The notes under the pieces were generated by a model that was not told where the DNA came from, made no database searches, and saw nothing but the letters and a program-made list of their open reading frames with translations. Below are positions 16,280 to 25,925 of a stretch of DNA of 64,000 bases, piece after piece (positions within the stretch are counted from its first letter, which is position 1; the number at the start of each line of letters is the position of its first letter). Both the position numbers and the translations under genes were made by a program. The stretch is from Calothrix sp. NIES-4105. GTDB taxonomy: Bacteria > Cyanobacteriota > Cyanobacteriia > Cyanobacteriales > Nostocaceae. The stretch is taken from NCBI RefSeq assembly GCF_002368415.1, contig NZ_AP018290.1:1429470-1493469 (forward strand). Reading direction: 5' to 3'.

Positions 16280-19200
16280 TTACTCCCAATTTTCAAATGC
16301 GTCGCTTGTAGTACGCACTACTGCGCTTAACTGTTCGCGTCGCGTTTCAAAGTTTGCAGCTATAGATATTAGTATAATACCGACGCATAACCCTATTACC
16401 CATTTCATAAATGTGTAGCGTAAGCTAAGAATCACAAGTTGATAAATTCCTGTTATCAAAAATGTAGCTGTGCCAACAAAAAGAAATGCTCGTATTCGCA
16501 AAGCTAACCCAGTAAAAATAGCTAATAAGCTCAAAATACCTGGAATAATAGCAGTGTCTTGATGGAATATCAAGGCGTATCCACATATTATACTGCTACC
16601 AATAATTCGTAAGTTGTGGCGCCCTGTTTTCGATTGAGGTAATTTTATCTCTGGGTCGAATTGGGCTATATATAGTAAAGATAAGCCAATCGTAATTACA
16701 TACCAGAGTCCGTCTAGGCGCCAATTGTAAAACCAGCGCATTAATGCCCAGTCTACTAGAATGAGACTAACATAGGTTAACCGGAAGGTATTGCTTAACT
16801 TCGCTAGGAATATATAAAAACAAGCTGTAATTAATATAGTTACCGGGTAAACTTGTAACCAAGTTATTGATAATATCAGTAACGGCAATACATAAGCAGC
16901 GTTTCTCCAAGGATTTCTCGACCAACCCCAACGTTGCCACGGTAATATATAGAGGAAATAGGCGCCAACACAAGATATAGCAGCGTTCCAAGGTAGTAAC
17001 TCATGGGTAAACAACCGCGCAATAGGTAAATCTCGTAGTAGTATTGTTAATGTGATTGCTTGAATTAAACCCAGATAAACCCAAACTTCTTTTGCAACAA
17101 TTTCTTCGTGCGTGGAAGTAGCACCTCGACCTTGGAAGATAGCATACCTAACTAAAAATGTACCTGTCCCTAAGCCAATAACACGGTTTATATTTAAAGG
17201 AGAAGCAATTGCCATTAGTAATAAACTGCTACTCCATACCCAATGAAAGTTTGCTATAGCAGTCAGTTCTAACTGCGTTAAGTGTAAAAACTCAGTTAAC
17301 CAAGGTGAAAGAATACGATAGGCATATAATATTATTGCACCCAATGCTGACATCGCTATTAATCCATCACCGTAGTATCCTCCCTTTTGTTGCAGCATTT
17401 GGTAGAACAACATTTCGTAGAAAGAAATTGAAACTCCAATCAACCCTGCATACAGCAACGGTTTTAAACTTTTATACCTTCTACCTACACCAATAACAAT
17501 TACTGCAACTCCAAGTGTAAATAAACCTGTCCAACTAGTAAACGTGTTAAACCGCAATATAACGCTGAACGCAGCATATATAATAGGTAAAACATGAAAG
17601 CTATTAGGAAGCTGTTCTAAACGATGGCGCCGTTTCCACCATTCACCAAACAATTGAGCAGTTAAACCAAGGGCAATATTTGCTACAGCTATCTTTATCG
17701 TAGTTCTACCACTAAAAGCCAAAGCCTCTGCCACTAATAATTCTAACCCTAAACCAATTCCGTAAAATCCTCGGTTAGTATGTTGGCGCCAAGTCCGAAA
17801 TAATATTGCAGCAGTTGTAATTGCAATTGCAGCTAAATATAAAATTCCTGGTTGGGCACCACCAGTGTATACTAGCACCGAGTGAACTGTTAGCAATAAT
17901 AATTCGGCGCCGCACAGTAATAATGCCCACTTTTGAAATGCGGCGGCGTATAGAGTGCTGAGTGGTGAGTTCTGAGTGCTGAGTGCTGAGTTCTGAGTGC
18001 TGAGTGCTGAGTTCTGAGTTCTAAATTCTAAATTCTGACTCCTGAATTCTGAATTCTTTAGTAATACCGCACGTCCCACCCATAAAGTAAAAACGTTTAT
18101 TGCACCAACTAAAAGCCACGCATCATTGCCCAGTAAATTAAATTTTGCTACATCCCATAGTAGAGCGCTTTCAAACATCAACGCAAAACCAACGGTAACT
18201 ATCGCAAACTCTACAGTTTTTAATAATAATTTTGTATTAATAATCATTAACGCTGTTGCAACACCCAAACTAATTACCCGAATATCAGGAACAACTAGAG
18301 TTAGAAATTGTGAAGTTCCTATAGCTAACACACTGGATAAAGTTAATATTTTGCGCCGTGTTGCTTCTGTACGGCTACTAATTGCTGTTAAAGTTATGGG
18401 TACACTGAGCCATATTAATCCCCATTTATCTTGTTGTGGATAGCCAAGTGAATATAAAGATGCATTACTCCATAGCAAAGCGAAGCTAACAGCAGCTAGT
18501 CCATAACCAATATGCAACGCACTACGGTGCCATACCCCATCACCAACACTATACAACCACTCTGCTACCATCAAAACTAGTAATATTACTGCCCAGTATT
18601 CTGTTTGTAACGTTGGCAGGCGCCAGTTGATGAACGAACAGAATGTTAATATGGTGGTAATATGAGTTAAATATATTAAGGATGTAGCAAGATGTGGAGC
18701 ATGTCGCTTTGTTAAAACTGCTAAAGTAATAGTATTTAACAACAGGTTCAAAGAACGTAGTGTTGGATGATCAAAGCTAATCGAAGCTAGTATTACTCCA
18801 AAGCATAAATTAATAGCTTCCCCAAATTTAGCTACCTTCAACTTGTTAATTTTACGCAAATACTCAGTTACACTCGTCATGAGTACTAAGTAAGGGAATA
18901 ATCCTAAGCTTAATAGTACCCACTCACTATTCTGTGAGTTTGTGATTCCTACTGCGAATGTAACTATATTGCTTCTAAGACTAGCTGGAATAATTCTCCA
19001 TAACAACCAATTAGCTTGTAATCCAATTGTAAAAACAACGGCGTAATCAAGATTATAACTATATAGCTGTAAGCGGCGCCAACTATACCATAAACTTAAA
19101 CCACTCACAGCAAGTGCTTGGATAGGATGTGTTATTACCGAAACTGCCCAGCCTATAAATAATAGCGTGGTGCCAACTAATTGCCAGCTAGTTTTTTGAA

Positions 19201-20188
19201 CATTATCGGACTCTATTCGCATTGCTAACCAAGTAGCTAACCATCCGCAAATCCCTATTGCTAACCCTAATAAGGTAATATCAATACCGACGACAAATAT
19301 AGCTCTAAACAACAGTAATAATAATGCATAAATAATTACAGATACAGGTAAAGTAATTCCCGTCGTAGTTTGTTTATTATTCTCACGTTTAGATAGCGTT
19401 TGATATACAGTTAAAAAACTAGTTCCAATCATTCCTATATAAACAGCTACTAAAGGAAAACCAGATACACTCCATCCAGAATGTAAATATGATAGTCCCA
19501 ATATTTGAAGGTGCCGTAAATTATAATTTGGCAAATTGGCAGCAAATAAACTGCTGTTACCAATTAATATAGTAATAATCGTCAAAACAACAGACGCAAT
19601 TACAGCAAAAATAACATCAGTTCCAGATTGCCACAGTTTAAACCCATCTATTGCCCAAAAGTTAACAGGTATTAATAACTGTGTTACAACTAACAACGCT
19701 TGTGCTGTTAACCTTAAACTCGTTTGCTTACCTGCCCAAAAACTGGCGCCGAAAAAGCTGAGTGTATAAGCAAACAAAACTCCATACTGTCCAACAGCAG
19801 GAAACCTATCCCACTGACTAGCAGCAAGTAACCCAGATGAAACAACAACCAAAAACATTCCCAAAAACAATAACCAGCGAACACTAAGTTCTGCCATCAA
19901 AGACTGAACCATACTAGTTACCAAACCTGGTTGCTTATGAGGAAGTGCTGCTTGTGGAACTCGTGGAGATACTTTAACTAACTTTTGCTCCACATCGTTA
20001 GGCGCCTTTACACGTTCGCGCGTTATTTCTAATGGCAAAGGGCAAACACAATACTCTCGGCATATTAACTTAACCTGAGAGTCAGAAATCAAACCTAACT
20101 CCAGCCAAATATCCAACCCTTTCAATAATTCAGGATGGTCAGATGGAAGTTTAAGATTAAGTATAAACGAACGGTCGGACGATGCCAT
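16280..20188 (-). CDS. giant polytopic membrane protein (DUF2157-type)
   Basis: The protein is about 1302 residues with a soluble N-terminus (LLKGLDIWLELGLISDSQVK, then REYCVCPLPL) followed from about residue 100 by more than 25 hydrophobic helices to near the end. The N-terminal helix-pair plus many-membrane layout is that of the large DUF2157-containing proteins of cyanobacteria, whose function is unknown. I place the start at ATG 20188 (MASSDRSFIL) rather than the upstream ATG at 20263, because the conserved part begins there and the extra 25 residues are hydrophobic and unlike the family. Oddity: an in-frame run of the heptapeptide TQNSALS (from 7-bp DNA repeats) sits in the middle, in a loop between membrane helices. 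Family call is moderate; no function is assigned. Confidence 0.7.
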   Translation of the reverse strand: MASSDRSFILNLKLPSDHPELLKGLDIWLELGLISDSQVKLICREYCVCPLPLEITRERVKAPNDVEQKLVKVSPRVPQAALPHKQPGLVTSMVQSLMAELSVRWLLFLGMFLVVVSSGLLAASQWDRFPAVGQYGVLFAYTLSFFGASFWAGKQTSLRLTAQALLVVTQLLIPVNFWAIDGFKLWQSGTDVIFAVIASVVLTIITILIGNSSLFAANLPNYNLRHLQILGLSYLHSGWSVSGFPLVAVYIGMIGTSFLTVYQTLSKRENNKQTTTGITLPVSVIIYALLLLLFRAIFVVGIDITLLGLAIGICGWLATWLAMRIESDNVQKTSWQLVGTTLLFIGWAVSVITHPIQALAVSGLSLWYSWRRLQLYSYNLDYAVVFTIGLQANWLLWRIIPASLRSNIVTFAVGITNSQNSEWVLLSLGLFPYLVLMTSVTEYLRKINKLKVAKFGEAINLCFGVILASISFDHPTLRSLNLLLNTITLAVLTKRHAPHLATSLIYLTHITTILTFCSFINWRLPTLQTEYWAVILLVLMVAEWLYSVGDGVWHRSALHIGYGLAAVSFALLWSNASLYSLGYPQQDKWGLIWLSVPITLTAISSRTEATRRKILTLSSVLAIGTSQFLTLVVPDIRVISLGVATALMIINTKLLLKTVEFAIVTVGFALMFESALLWDVAKFNLLGNDAWLLVGAINVFTLWVGRAVLLKNSEFRSQNLEFRTQNSALSTQNSALSTQNSPLSTLYAAAFQKWALLLCGAELLLLTVHSVLVYTGGAQPGILYLAAIAITTAAILFRTWRQHTNRGFYGIGLGLELLVAEALAFSGRTTIKIAVANIALGLTAQLFGEWWKRRHRLEQLPNSFHVLPIIYAAFSVILRFNTFTSWTGLFTLGVAVIVIGVGRRYKSLKPLLYAGLIGVSISFYEMLFYQMLQQKGGYYGDGLIAMSALGAIILYAYRILSPWLTEFLHLTQLELTAIANFHWVWSSSLLLMAIASPLNINRVIGLGTGTFLVRYAIFQGRGATSTHEEIVAKEVWVYLGLIQAITLTILLRDLPIARLFTHELLPWNAAISCVGAYFLYILPWQRWGWSRNPWRNAAYVLPLLILSITWLQVYPVTILITACFYIFLAKLSNTFRLTYVSLILVDWALMRWFYNWRLDGLWYVITIGLSLLYIAQFDPEIKLPQSKTGRHNLRIIGSSIICGYALIFHQDTAIIPGILSLLAIFTGLALRIRAFLFVGTATFLITGIYQLVILSLRYTFMKWVIGLCVGIILISIAANFETRREQLSAVVRTTSDAFENWE
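17946..18055 (-). repeat. heptanucleotide tandem repeat inside a coding region
   Basis: On the minus strand, units of ACTCAGC and ACTCAGA alternate, with degenerate units (AATTCAG, TAGAATT) at one edge. Seven bases times three equals seven codons, so the array keeps frame and encodes TQNSALS repeated about three times plus decayed copies (NSEFRSQNLEFRTQ). This is the short-tandemly-repeated-repetitive type typical of filamentous cyanobacteria, here tolerated inside an open frame. Confidence 0.85.
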
Positions 20189-20349
20189 ATAAATGCTGCC
20201 ACAATAAATATATAACGGGATACATAAAACTTGTACAGGAAGGAATACAGCCTTCTGTTCCAAATTTTCACATCTATTACTTAAAATCTTCGCTGTCTTA
20301 AGATTAGTTTTCGGACTTATTTGTGACAGTTTGTATTATGGTAGCAAAA

Positions 20350-20370
20350 AATGTCACTCGACTGACATTT
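20350..20370. other. short hairpin in the 20.2-20.5 kb intergenic region
   Basis: AATGTCA and TGACATT pair across CTCGAC, in the gap between the divergent giant membrane protein and Rpn-like genes. It could be a regulator site or a leader hairpin. Nothing else is seen in this 340-base gap. Confidence 0.3.
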
Positions 20371-20532
20371 AGATTGCAAAACGTTGTAATCTCAGGGTAA
20401 ATAAGTATAAATTCACATTTTAGGTGGCAATATTTATACTTTAAAAGCTACAAAAAACTTATTAAGAACAAGTGTATTTAGCTATAAGTATTAAGTTACT
20501 ATAAATGCCAATAATTATTGCATTTACTAGCA

Positions 20533-21366
20533 ATGGCAAAACCAGCAGATATCGGCGCAAAAAAAATAATTAGCTTGGCGCCTAATAATTGGGCAAGATG
20601 GGCAACAGGAATAGATGATGTTGTTACAGGAGAAATTCTGAATCCTGAATTTCAGTGGGTAGGTAGACAAAGCGATGTTCTTATTCGCGCGGAAAGTAAA
20701 ACATATGGAAAATTTTTGCTTCTGTATGAATTACAACTGCGCTATTCATCAAAACTGCCACGTCGAGTAAACGCATACGTTGGACTTGCAGCAGAAAAGT
20801 TTGAATTACCAGTTTATCCTGTACTGATAAATATCCTAAAAGTCAGCGATAGCAAAATTCCTAGTCAATATAAATCAAGCATTGCTGGTTTAAAGTCAAT
20901 TCAGCAATATCGCGTGATTAACCTATGGGAAGTGGATGTCAACATTGCACTTCAACTACAGATACCATCACTGCTTCCATTTGTGCCAATGCTTAAAGGA
21001 GGAGAGAACGAGGCTACAATTAGAGAAGCCTTACAAATCTTAAGAGCCGATGAAGAGTTGGGCAAATTGGAAACAGTTCTTGCTTTTTTTGCTACATTCG
21101 TGTTAGATGCTGCTCTAGTTCAGGACATTATGAGGTGGGATATGGCTGTTTTAAGAGAATCACCTTGGTACACAGAAATTGACCAACGTGGACGCAGGGA
21201 AGGAATAATATCGGCTATTAGAACCGTTTTAGAAGCGAAATTCGGAACTGAAGGCCTAGAATTAATGCCACGAGTTAGCGAAATCACTGATTTAGAGCGT
21301 TTGCAAGAAATAAATTGTACTATTGCCATGACAAGTACCATTGAAGAATTACAACAAAATTTGTAA
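20533..21366 (+). CDS. Rpn/PD-(D/E)XK-type putative nuclease (transposase-like)
   Basis: The ATG at 20533 gives 277 residues; an in-frame TTG at 20518 is less likely. The N-terminal ~150 residues show the PD-(D/E)XK-like pattern of the Rpn/YhgA group: SDVLI (Asp), then LLLYELQLRYSS (Glu-x-Gln in place of E-x-K) and RRVNAYVGLA. The C-terminal part (from about 225, RRGRREGIISAIRTVLEAKFG) resembles the helical tail of cyanobacterial relatives carrying a DUF4351-like end. Rpn proteins are linked to recombination and phage defence, while many cyanobacterial copies are multi-gene families of unknown role. No inverted repeats or target duplication are seen, so this is not an obvious insertion sequence. 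Confidence 0.7.
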   Translation: MAKPADIGAKKIISLAPNNWARWATGIDDVVTGEILNPEFQWVGRQSDVLIRAESKTYGKFLLLYELQLRYSSKLPRRVNAYVGLAAEKFELPVYPVLINILKVSDSKIPSQYKSSIAGLKSIQQYRVINLWEVDVNIALQLQIPSLLPFVPMLKGGENEATIREALQILRADEELGKLETVLAFFATFVLDAALVQDIMRWDMAVLRESPWYTEIDQRGRREGIISAIRTVLEAKFGTEGLELMPRVSEITDLERLQEINCTIAMTSTIEELQQNL

Positions 21367-21410
21367 AACTTCAACCTTTGTAGATTTACCTTTAATACCA
21401 GGCGCCACTT

Positions 21411-21438
21411 GTAGAGACATGATTAATCACGTCTCTAT
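21411..21438. repeat. degenerate copy of the GAGACGCGATTAATC palindrome
   Basis: GTAGAGACATGATTAATCAC followed by GTCTCTAT is a slightly decayed copy of the perfect 28-bp palindrome at 33994-34021. It follows the Rpn-like gene and could act as a terminator-like hairpin. Confidence 0.55.
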
Positions 21439-21516
21439 TGATTAAAGTCTAGATATTCCCCCCTATTATTTTCGGTTATCCTGACAATCTTGTAATTGTA
21501 GGGTGAGTATACTAAA

Positions 21517-22635
21517 GTGTGTTCAGCAAGGATTAGTGCTTTGATTACTCAACAACTGCCTAATACCACCGAAGCAATTGCAAGATTGCTCAATATTAAA
21601 GAGATTTATTACGAGAAAGCGATTTTAGACTACGACCGAGGTCAGCAGGTTTTAGCGCAGCACAAGGATGCAAAGTTAATTGAGGTTGCGTCACATTGGA
21701 ATATTCCAGAACTACATGGAAACTCTGATTGTGCTGAGGACTGGAACCGTATCAAGCGTACTGTGCTGGTGTTAGGTGTTAAGAAGTCTATACAATGTCG
21801 TCCTAATTGTCGCAGTTCTGATTTTATCGCGCCTTCTCATGCGAATGGGTGCGCGATGGCGTGTGTCTATTGCTATACTGCGCGTCGTAAGGGTTATGCG
21901 AATCCGATTACTACTTTTGTTAATATAGAGCGAGTAATTAGTTATATCGCGCGTCATGCACCGAAGCAGGGTATGAAGCTTGAACCAAATCAAGTTGACC
22001 CGACTTACTGGGTTTATGAGATTGGCGAGAATAGCGATTGTTCGGTTGATGCGGCGATTTGCGATAATGTGAAAGATTTGATTGGGATGTTTCGGAGTTT
22101 ACCGAATGCAAAGGCTACGTTTGCAACGAAGCGTGTTAACCGTAATTTGTTAACGTATGACCCCCAAGGTAAGACGCGGATTCGTTTTAGCTTGATGCCT
22201 CATAAGATGGCGCAGGTTGTTGATGTCCGAACTTCGAGTATTGCTGAACGTATCGGCGCCGTTAATGATTTTGTCGAAGCGGGGTATGAAGTTCACCTCA
22301 ATTTTGCGCCTGTTATTTATAGTGATGATTGGGTGGGGAATTATATAGAGCTGTTTGAGCATATTGATGATGCTTTGTCTGATAGAGCTAAAGCTCAACT
22401 ACAAGCCGAAGTGATTTTTCTTACTCATAATGAAGAATTACATGAAGTTAATTTGGCTTGGAATCCTCAAGCTGAGAAAGTTCTTTGGCAACCGCAGTTA
22501 CAAGAAGAGAAGGTGTCGCAGACAGGTGGCAATAATGTTCGCTACGCGCGCGGGTTTAAAGGTAAGTTGGTCAAACAGTTTTGTGACTTATTGCAAGATA
22601 AACTGCCTTATTGCAATATCCGTTATGCTTTTTAA
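21517..22635 (+). CDS. spore photoproduct lyase-like radical SAM protein
   Basis: The protein has 372 residues from the GTG at 21517; the N-terminus is uncertain, with no good ribosome site and only TTG/GTG candidates. The radical SAM cluster motif CAMACVYC (CxxxCxxC; Cys about 112, 116 and 119) is followed by YTARRKGYANP. The layout and the NCRSSDFIAPSHANGCAMAC region match the spore photoproduct lyase family rather than MoaA-like enzymes. True SP lyases repair the thymine dimer 5-thyminyl-5,6-dihydrothymine with S-adenosylmethionine. Cyanobacteria do not make endospores, so this homologue may repair UV damage in akinetes or dried cells, or act on another substrate. Whether the essential C-terminal Cys of SP lyase has an equivalent (CDLLQDKLPYCNIRY) needs alignment. 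Confidence 0.8.
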   Translation: MCSARISALITQQLPNTTEAIARLLNIKEIYYEKAILDYDRGQQVLAQHKDAKLIEVASHWNIPELHGNSDCAEDWNRIKRTVLVLGVKKSIQCRPNCRSSDFIAPSHANGCAMACVYCYTARRKGYANPITTFVNIERVISYIARHAPKQGMKLEPNQVDPTYWVYEIGENSDCSVDAAICDNVKDLIGMFRSLPNAKATFATKRVNRNLLTYDPQGKTRIRFSLMPHKMAQVVDVRTSSIAERIGAVNDFVEAGYEVHLNFAPVIYSDDWVGNYIELFEHIDDALSDRAKAQLQAEVIFLTHNEELHEVNLAWNPQAEKVLWQPQLQEEKVSQTGGNNVRYARGFKGKLVKQFCDLLQDKLPYCNIRYAF

Positions 22636-22761
22636 CTGGATAACTAACCTTTAGATAGATAAAAAATCATTCACAACTAGATTTTCGATAGATGTGGATG
22701 GGTATTCTAAGTTCGTAGTATAGGCTCAAGAAGTAAACAAACTACACCCAGGAAGAGAGCC

Positions 22762-22959
22762 ATGAGCGAAGAAGATAAAAACAAGCAGGCTAGCAGTAGT
22801 GACACCGCAGCTGGTGGTGGATATCAATCGACCGTTGATGAAGAAACTCGCAAAACAGGCGTAGCTTCTAAGAGCGATGCTAAACCTACCGCTACACCTG
22901 AAGCTCCAGAAAATGATACCGTTGTTGGTAGCCCAAACCAAGGTACTGAGTCTCGTTAA
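22762..22959 (+). CDS. small acidic disordered hypothetical protein
   Basis: The 65-residue protein is rich in Ser, Thr, Asp, Glu and Ala, with no hydrophobic core, so it is probably disordered. It starts MSEEDKNKQASSSDTAAGGG and ends PNQGTESR. An AGGAAGAGAG ribosome site just upstream and lower-than-random hydrophobicity support it as a real gene. No domain or function is recognised. Confidence 0.55.
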   Translation: MSEEDKNKQASSSDTAAGGGYQSTVDEETRKTGVASKSDAKPTATPEAPENDTVVGSPNQGTESR

Positions 22960-23255
22960 TCCCGGTAATAGAGAGCAACTTGGATACCTCTATATCAAAT
23001 AATCTGAATTCAACTCACATTCTAATAGGGTGGATATTACGTTTTGAGGCGTTGATATCCACTCATTATTTTTATGTTTGCAAAATGTATAGTCGGTGCG
23101 ATCAGGCTACAAGTCTTATCGTTACGTCCAAATTTCTCTCAGGCGCCACACACCCTACGCTTTAATGTGCGGCACAGCGTAAGTCCTAATTATATTAAAA
23201 TTCTTTCATGTTATTTTCACGGCTGTTTTATGTAACATACTTACACTGAGTAGCG
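22960..23255. other. intergenic, one hairpin
   Basis: No gene is supported. GTGGATAT at 23030-23037 pairs with ATATCCAC at 23055-23062, a possible terminator for the small acidic protein gene. An open frame across this interval lacks protein-like composition. Confidence 0.4.
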
Positions 23256-23261
23256 TTGGGC

Positions 23262-23891
23262 ATGTTGCATAAAAGTGTGATGAGACGTATGAGCGCGGTA
23301 CAGTCGGTTAAAAACAACATAAAACCAAGGTTAAATTCTGCCTTTAAAGATCTAATGTCTGTGCATTGGTGGATGGCTGCTTGCTATCTGGTGTTGTTTA
23401 TCACAGGTACTTTCATGGCAAGGTTGGAGCGTGGAGTGCCTATTCGCTCTTCACTGTATGATTTTCACAAATCTATCGGTGTACTGACGATGGCGTTATT
23501 AACTTGGCGAATTCTAACTTTGCTGCGCGTCTGGTTTCGGAAATATACGAAACGGGCGCCTTCTTTAACGCTGTCATGGTGGAGAGTATTTATACTACAT
23601 ACAAGTTTATATTTATTTATGTGGGCAGTACCCGTGACTGGATTCTTATTATCAAATTCATTTAAAAGCAATAACGTTAAGTTCTTTGGAATTGTTTTAC
23701 CTGATATTTTTCCCGAAAATCCGCTTTTGGTAGATGTCGGACGCAGTATGCACTTTTGGCTTTCTTATACTTTCCTCGCTTTTGTTGTTGTACATATGCT
23801 CGTATATTGGAAAGTACTACGCGCGAATTGGAAGCGGTTTATAAGTTTTGTAAACAACAAATTTGCTTCTCCTACTTCTTCTCGTCTTTAA
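23262..23891 (+). CDS. cytochrome b561-like membrane protein
   Basis: About 209 residues with four membrane helices. Conserved histidines suited to bind two b-type haems occur in MSVHWWMAACY, LYDFHKSIGV, FILHTSLYLF and MHFWLSYTF/VVVHMLVYW, matching the prokaryotic cytochrome b561/YodB-type fold. Such proteins move electrons across or within the membrane and often take up superoxide or feed partner enzymes. The ATG at 23262 (MLHKSVMRR) is preferred to a TTG six bases upstream; an ATG at 23280 is possible. Its 3' end overlaps the convergent hybrid kinase gene by 20 bases. No redox partner gene lies beside it. Confidence 0.8.
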   Translation: MLHKSVMRRMSAVQSVKNNIKPRLNSAFKDLMSVHWWMAACYLVLFITGTFMARLERGVPIRSSLYDFHKSIGVLTMALLTWRILTLLRVWFRKYTKRAPSLTLSWWRVFILHTSLYLFMWAVPVTGFLLSNSFKSNNVKFFGIVLPDIFPENPLLVDVGRSMHFWLSYTFLAFVVVHMLVYWKVLRANWKRFISFVNNKFASPTSSRL

Positions 23892-25761
23892 GTATTTGAT
23901 GTAATGTATTTAACAAAATATTTGCGGTGAAAGGTTTTGAAATAAAATCTTGTATCCCGTGTTCTATCGCTTTTATTTTTTCATCGCTATTGTTTGAGCC
24001 ACTCATCGCAATAATTTTTACATCGGGCATTATTTTACGTAATGCTCGAATAGTTGTTACGCCATCTAATGTTGGCATCATTAAATCGATAATTACTGCT
24101 TTGATTGTTAATTTATTCTGGACAAATATTGCTATCGCTTCAATACCGCTATTTGCTATTAAAACTTGATATTTATGAGTTTCTAATGTAGTTTTACTAA
24201 TGTCTGATATAGCTGTTTCATCATCAACGAATAAAATTAATTCCCCGTTTCCATGAATTATATCTATTTCTTCTTCGGCTACTATGTCTGTATTTGTAAC
24301 GGCTGGTAAAAATACTTTAAACTTTGAACCTTTCTCATTACTGTTAACTTCAATAAAACCGCCATGACTTTTGATAATACTGAAAACAGTTGATAAACCT
24401 AGACCTGTTCCTTTTCCTACTTCTTTAGTCGTAAAAAATGGGTCGAATATTTTATCTATAATATCTTTGGGTATACCGATTCCTGTATCTTCAAAAGTGA
24501 TTAAAATGTAATTACCTTCTTGTGCATCGATATTCATTTTAGTATAATGAGTATCAATCACCTGATTTTGTGCTGTAATCGTTAAAGTTCCTCCTTCTAG
24601 CATTGCATCACGTGCGTTGATGGCTAAATTCATAAATACTTGATGTAATTGTGTTGTATCAGCACTTACAGTCCATAAGTTATCATGAATATTTTTTTTG
24701 AGTTCAATTGATTTTGGAAATGAACCTTGAATTATTTGTTCAATGTCTAATAACAAGTGCTTGATTTGCACAATTAAACGTTTTTCATCATTCCCGCGCG
24801 CAAAGCATAATATCTGTTTAACTAAATCGGCGCCTCTTTTCGCACTTGCTTCTAAAATATGAAGCATATCTTGATTTCGCTCATTCAAATTTGGAAGAGT
24901 TAGAGGTAGAAGTTGAGCTACTGCTAATATTGGAGTTAAAATATTATTTAGGTCGTGAGCTATTCCACCTGCTAAAATACCTATATTTTCTAGCCGCTGA
25001 GTACGCAAAAATCGGGCTTCTAATTGTTTTTTTGCAGTTATATCAGTGTCAACTGTAAGAATATATTTAGGTTCGTTTTGTTCACCGCGCACTAAAGTCC
25101 AGTGACTATCGACTATTACATCTTGTTTATCCTTAGTCACTTTATCTAATTCACCTTGCCATTCTCCAAACTTAATGACATTTTGTAAAGCTGTTTCTGC
25201 TGGTATTAAATTTTCACCATACAATATTTTATAAGCATTTTCACCTATAACTTCCTTTGCTGTCCAGCCATAAAGACGTTCTGCGCCCTTATTCCAGTAA
25301 GTAATTGTACCATTTAAATGTCGTAAAAAAATCGCATTTGTGGCAATATCTAAAGCAAATTCGCTAATCATACGCGCGCGCCGATTTTCTGCTTCTTTTA
25401 GCTCGCGTTCAATTGCCGGAATAAGTCTTGATAAACGATCTTTAATTACAAAATCAGAAGCTCCCGCCTTCATAGCACTTACAGCCATTTCTTCATTAAT
25501 GGCGCCAGAAACAATAATGAAAGGTAGGTCAAATCCTTTACTTTGCATTAATTGTAAAGCTTCAAGACCGTTAAGGTTTGGAAGACAATAATCACAAAGA
25601 ATTAAATCCCATATCTTTAAATCAAGCGCCGCATCCATTTCTGGAGCAGTTTCTACTCTTGTATAAGTTACGTCATAACCATGAGACTGTAAAGTATTTA
25701 CTACCATCAACTCATCGTTTTCCGAGTCTTCAACAATTAATACACGTAGTGGCATATTCAT
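23872..25761 (-). CDS. hybrid sensor histidine kinase (REC-PAS-HisKA-HATPase-REC)
   Basis: The 629-residue cytoplasmic hybrid kinase contains, in order: an N-terminal receiver (about 5-122, phospho-acceptor Asp in [13 protein letters not shown]); a PAS domain (about 140-258, [23 protein letters not shown]); HisKA with [13 protein letters not shown] (His about 269); HATPase (N box NARDAM, G1 DTGIGIP, G2 GTGLGLST); and a C-terminal receiver (about 512-625, Asp in [13 protein letters not shown], Lys in FISKPF). The HD followed by LNN is the CheA-distant group typical of PAS kinases. Two receivers flanking one kinase imply phosphorelay input and output. No DNA-binding domain is present, so a separate response protein is expected but is not in the window. 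The start at ATG 25761 is supported by family length. Confidence 0.92.
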   Translation of the reverse strand: MNMPLRVLIVEDSENDELMVVNTLQSHGYDVTYTRVETAPEMDAALDLKIWDLILCDYCLPNLNGLEALQLMQSKGFDLPFIIVSGAINEEMAVSAMKAGASDFVIKDRLSRLIPAIERELKEAENRRARMISEFALDIATNAIFLRHLNGTITYWNKGAERLYGWTAKEVIGENAYKILYGENLIPAETALQNVIKFGEWQGELDKVTKDKQDVIVDSHWTLVRGEQNEPKYILTVDTDITAKKQLEARFLRTQRLENIGILAGGIAHDLNNILTPILAVAQLLPLTLPNLNERNQDMLHILEASAKRGADLVKQILCFARGNDEKRLIVQIKHLLLDIEQIIQGSFPKSIELKKNIHDNLWTVSADTTQLHQVFMNLAINARDAMLEGGTLTITAQNQVIDTHYTKMNIDAQEGNYILITFEDTGIGIPKDIIDKIFDPFFTTKEVGKGTGLGLSTVFSIIKSHGGFIEVNSNEKGSKFKVFLPAVTNTDIVAEEEIDIIHGNGELILFVDDETAISDISKTTLETHKYQVLIANSGIEAIAIFVQNKLTIKAVIIDLMMPTLDGVTTIRALRKIMPDVKIIAMSGSNNSDEKIKAIEHGIQDFISKPFTANILLNTLHQILKDEKK

Positions 25762-25890
25762 GTCCCTACTCCCACTATGACATTTATACGCATTATTTAT
25801 TGTGTAAATACGATTATTGACGTATTTTTAATTTATTTATATAATGAATGATACAATAATTTTCATTTGAATAAGTTTAAAAATTATTAA

Positions 25891-25908
25891 GGTGCCTGTA
25901 GCGGCACC
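25891..25908 (-). terminator. terminator hairpin after the 324-residue gene
   Basis: GGTGCC and GGCACC form a stem with a 6-base loop. On the minus strand, the orientation of the upstream gene, the stem is followed by a T-rich stretch (TTAATAATTTTT), which fits a rho-independent terminator for the gene ending at 25926. Confidence 0.65.
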
Positions 25909-25925
25909 CTAATATTTGACTGAGC

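Noticed and set aside
20533-21366. Insertion sequence around the Rpn-like gene
   Set aside because: No terminal inverted repeats or target duplication could be found next to the gene.
22980-23165. 61-codon open frame
   Set aside because: No ribosome site, no protein-like pattern, and it spans a hairpin.
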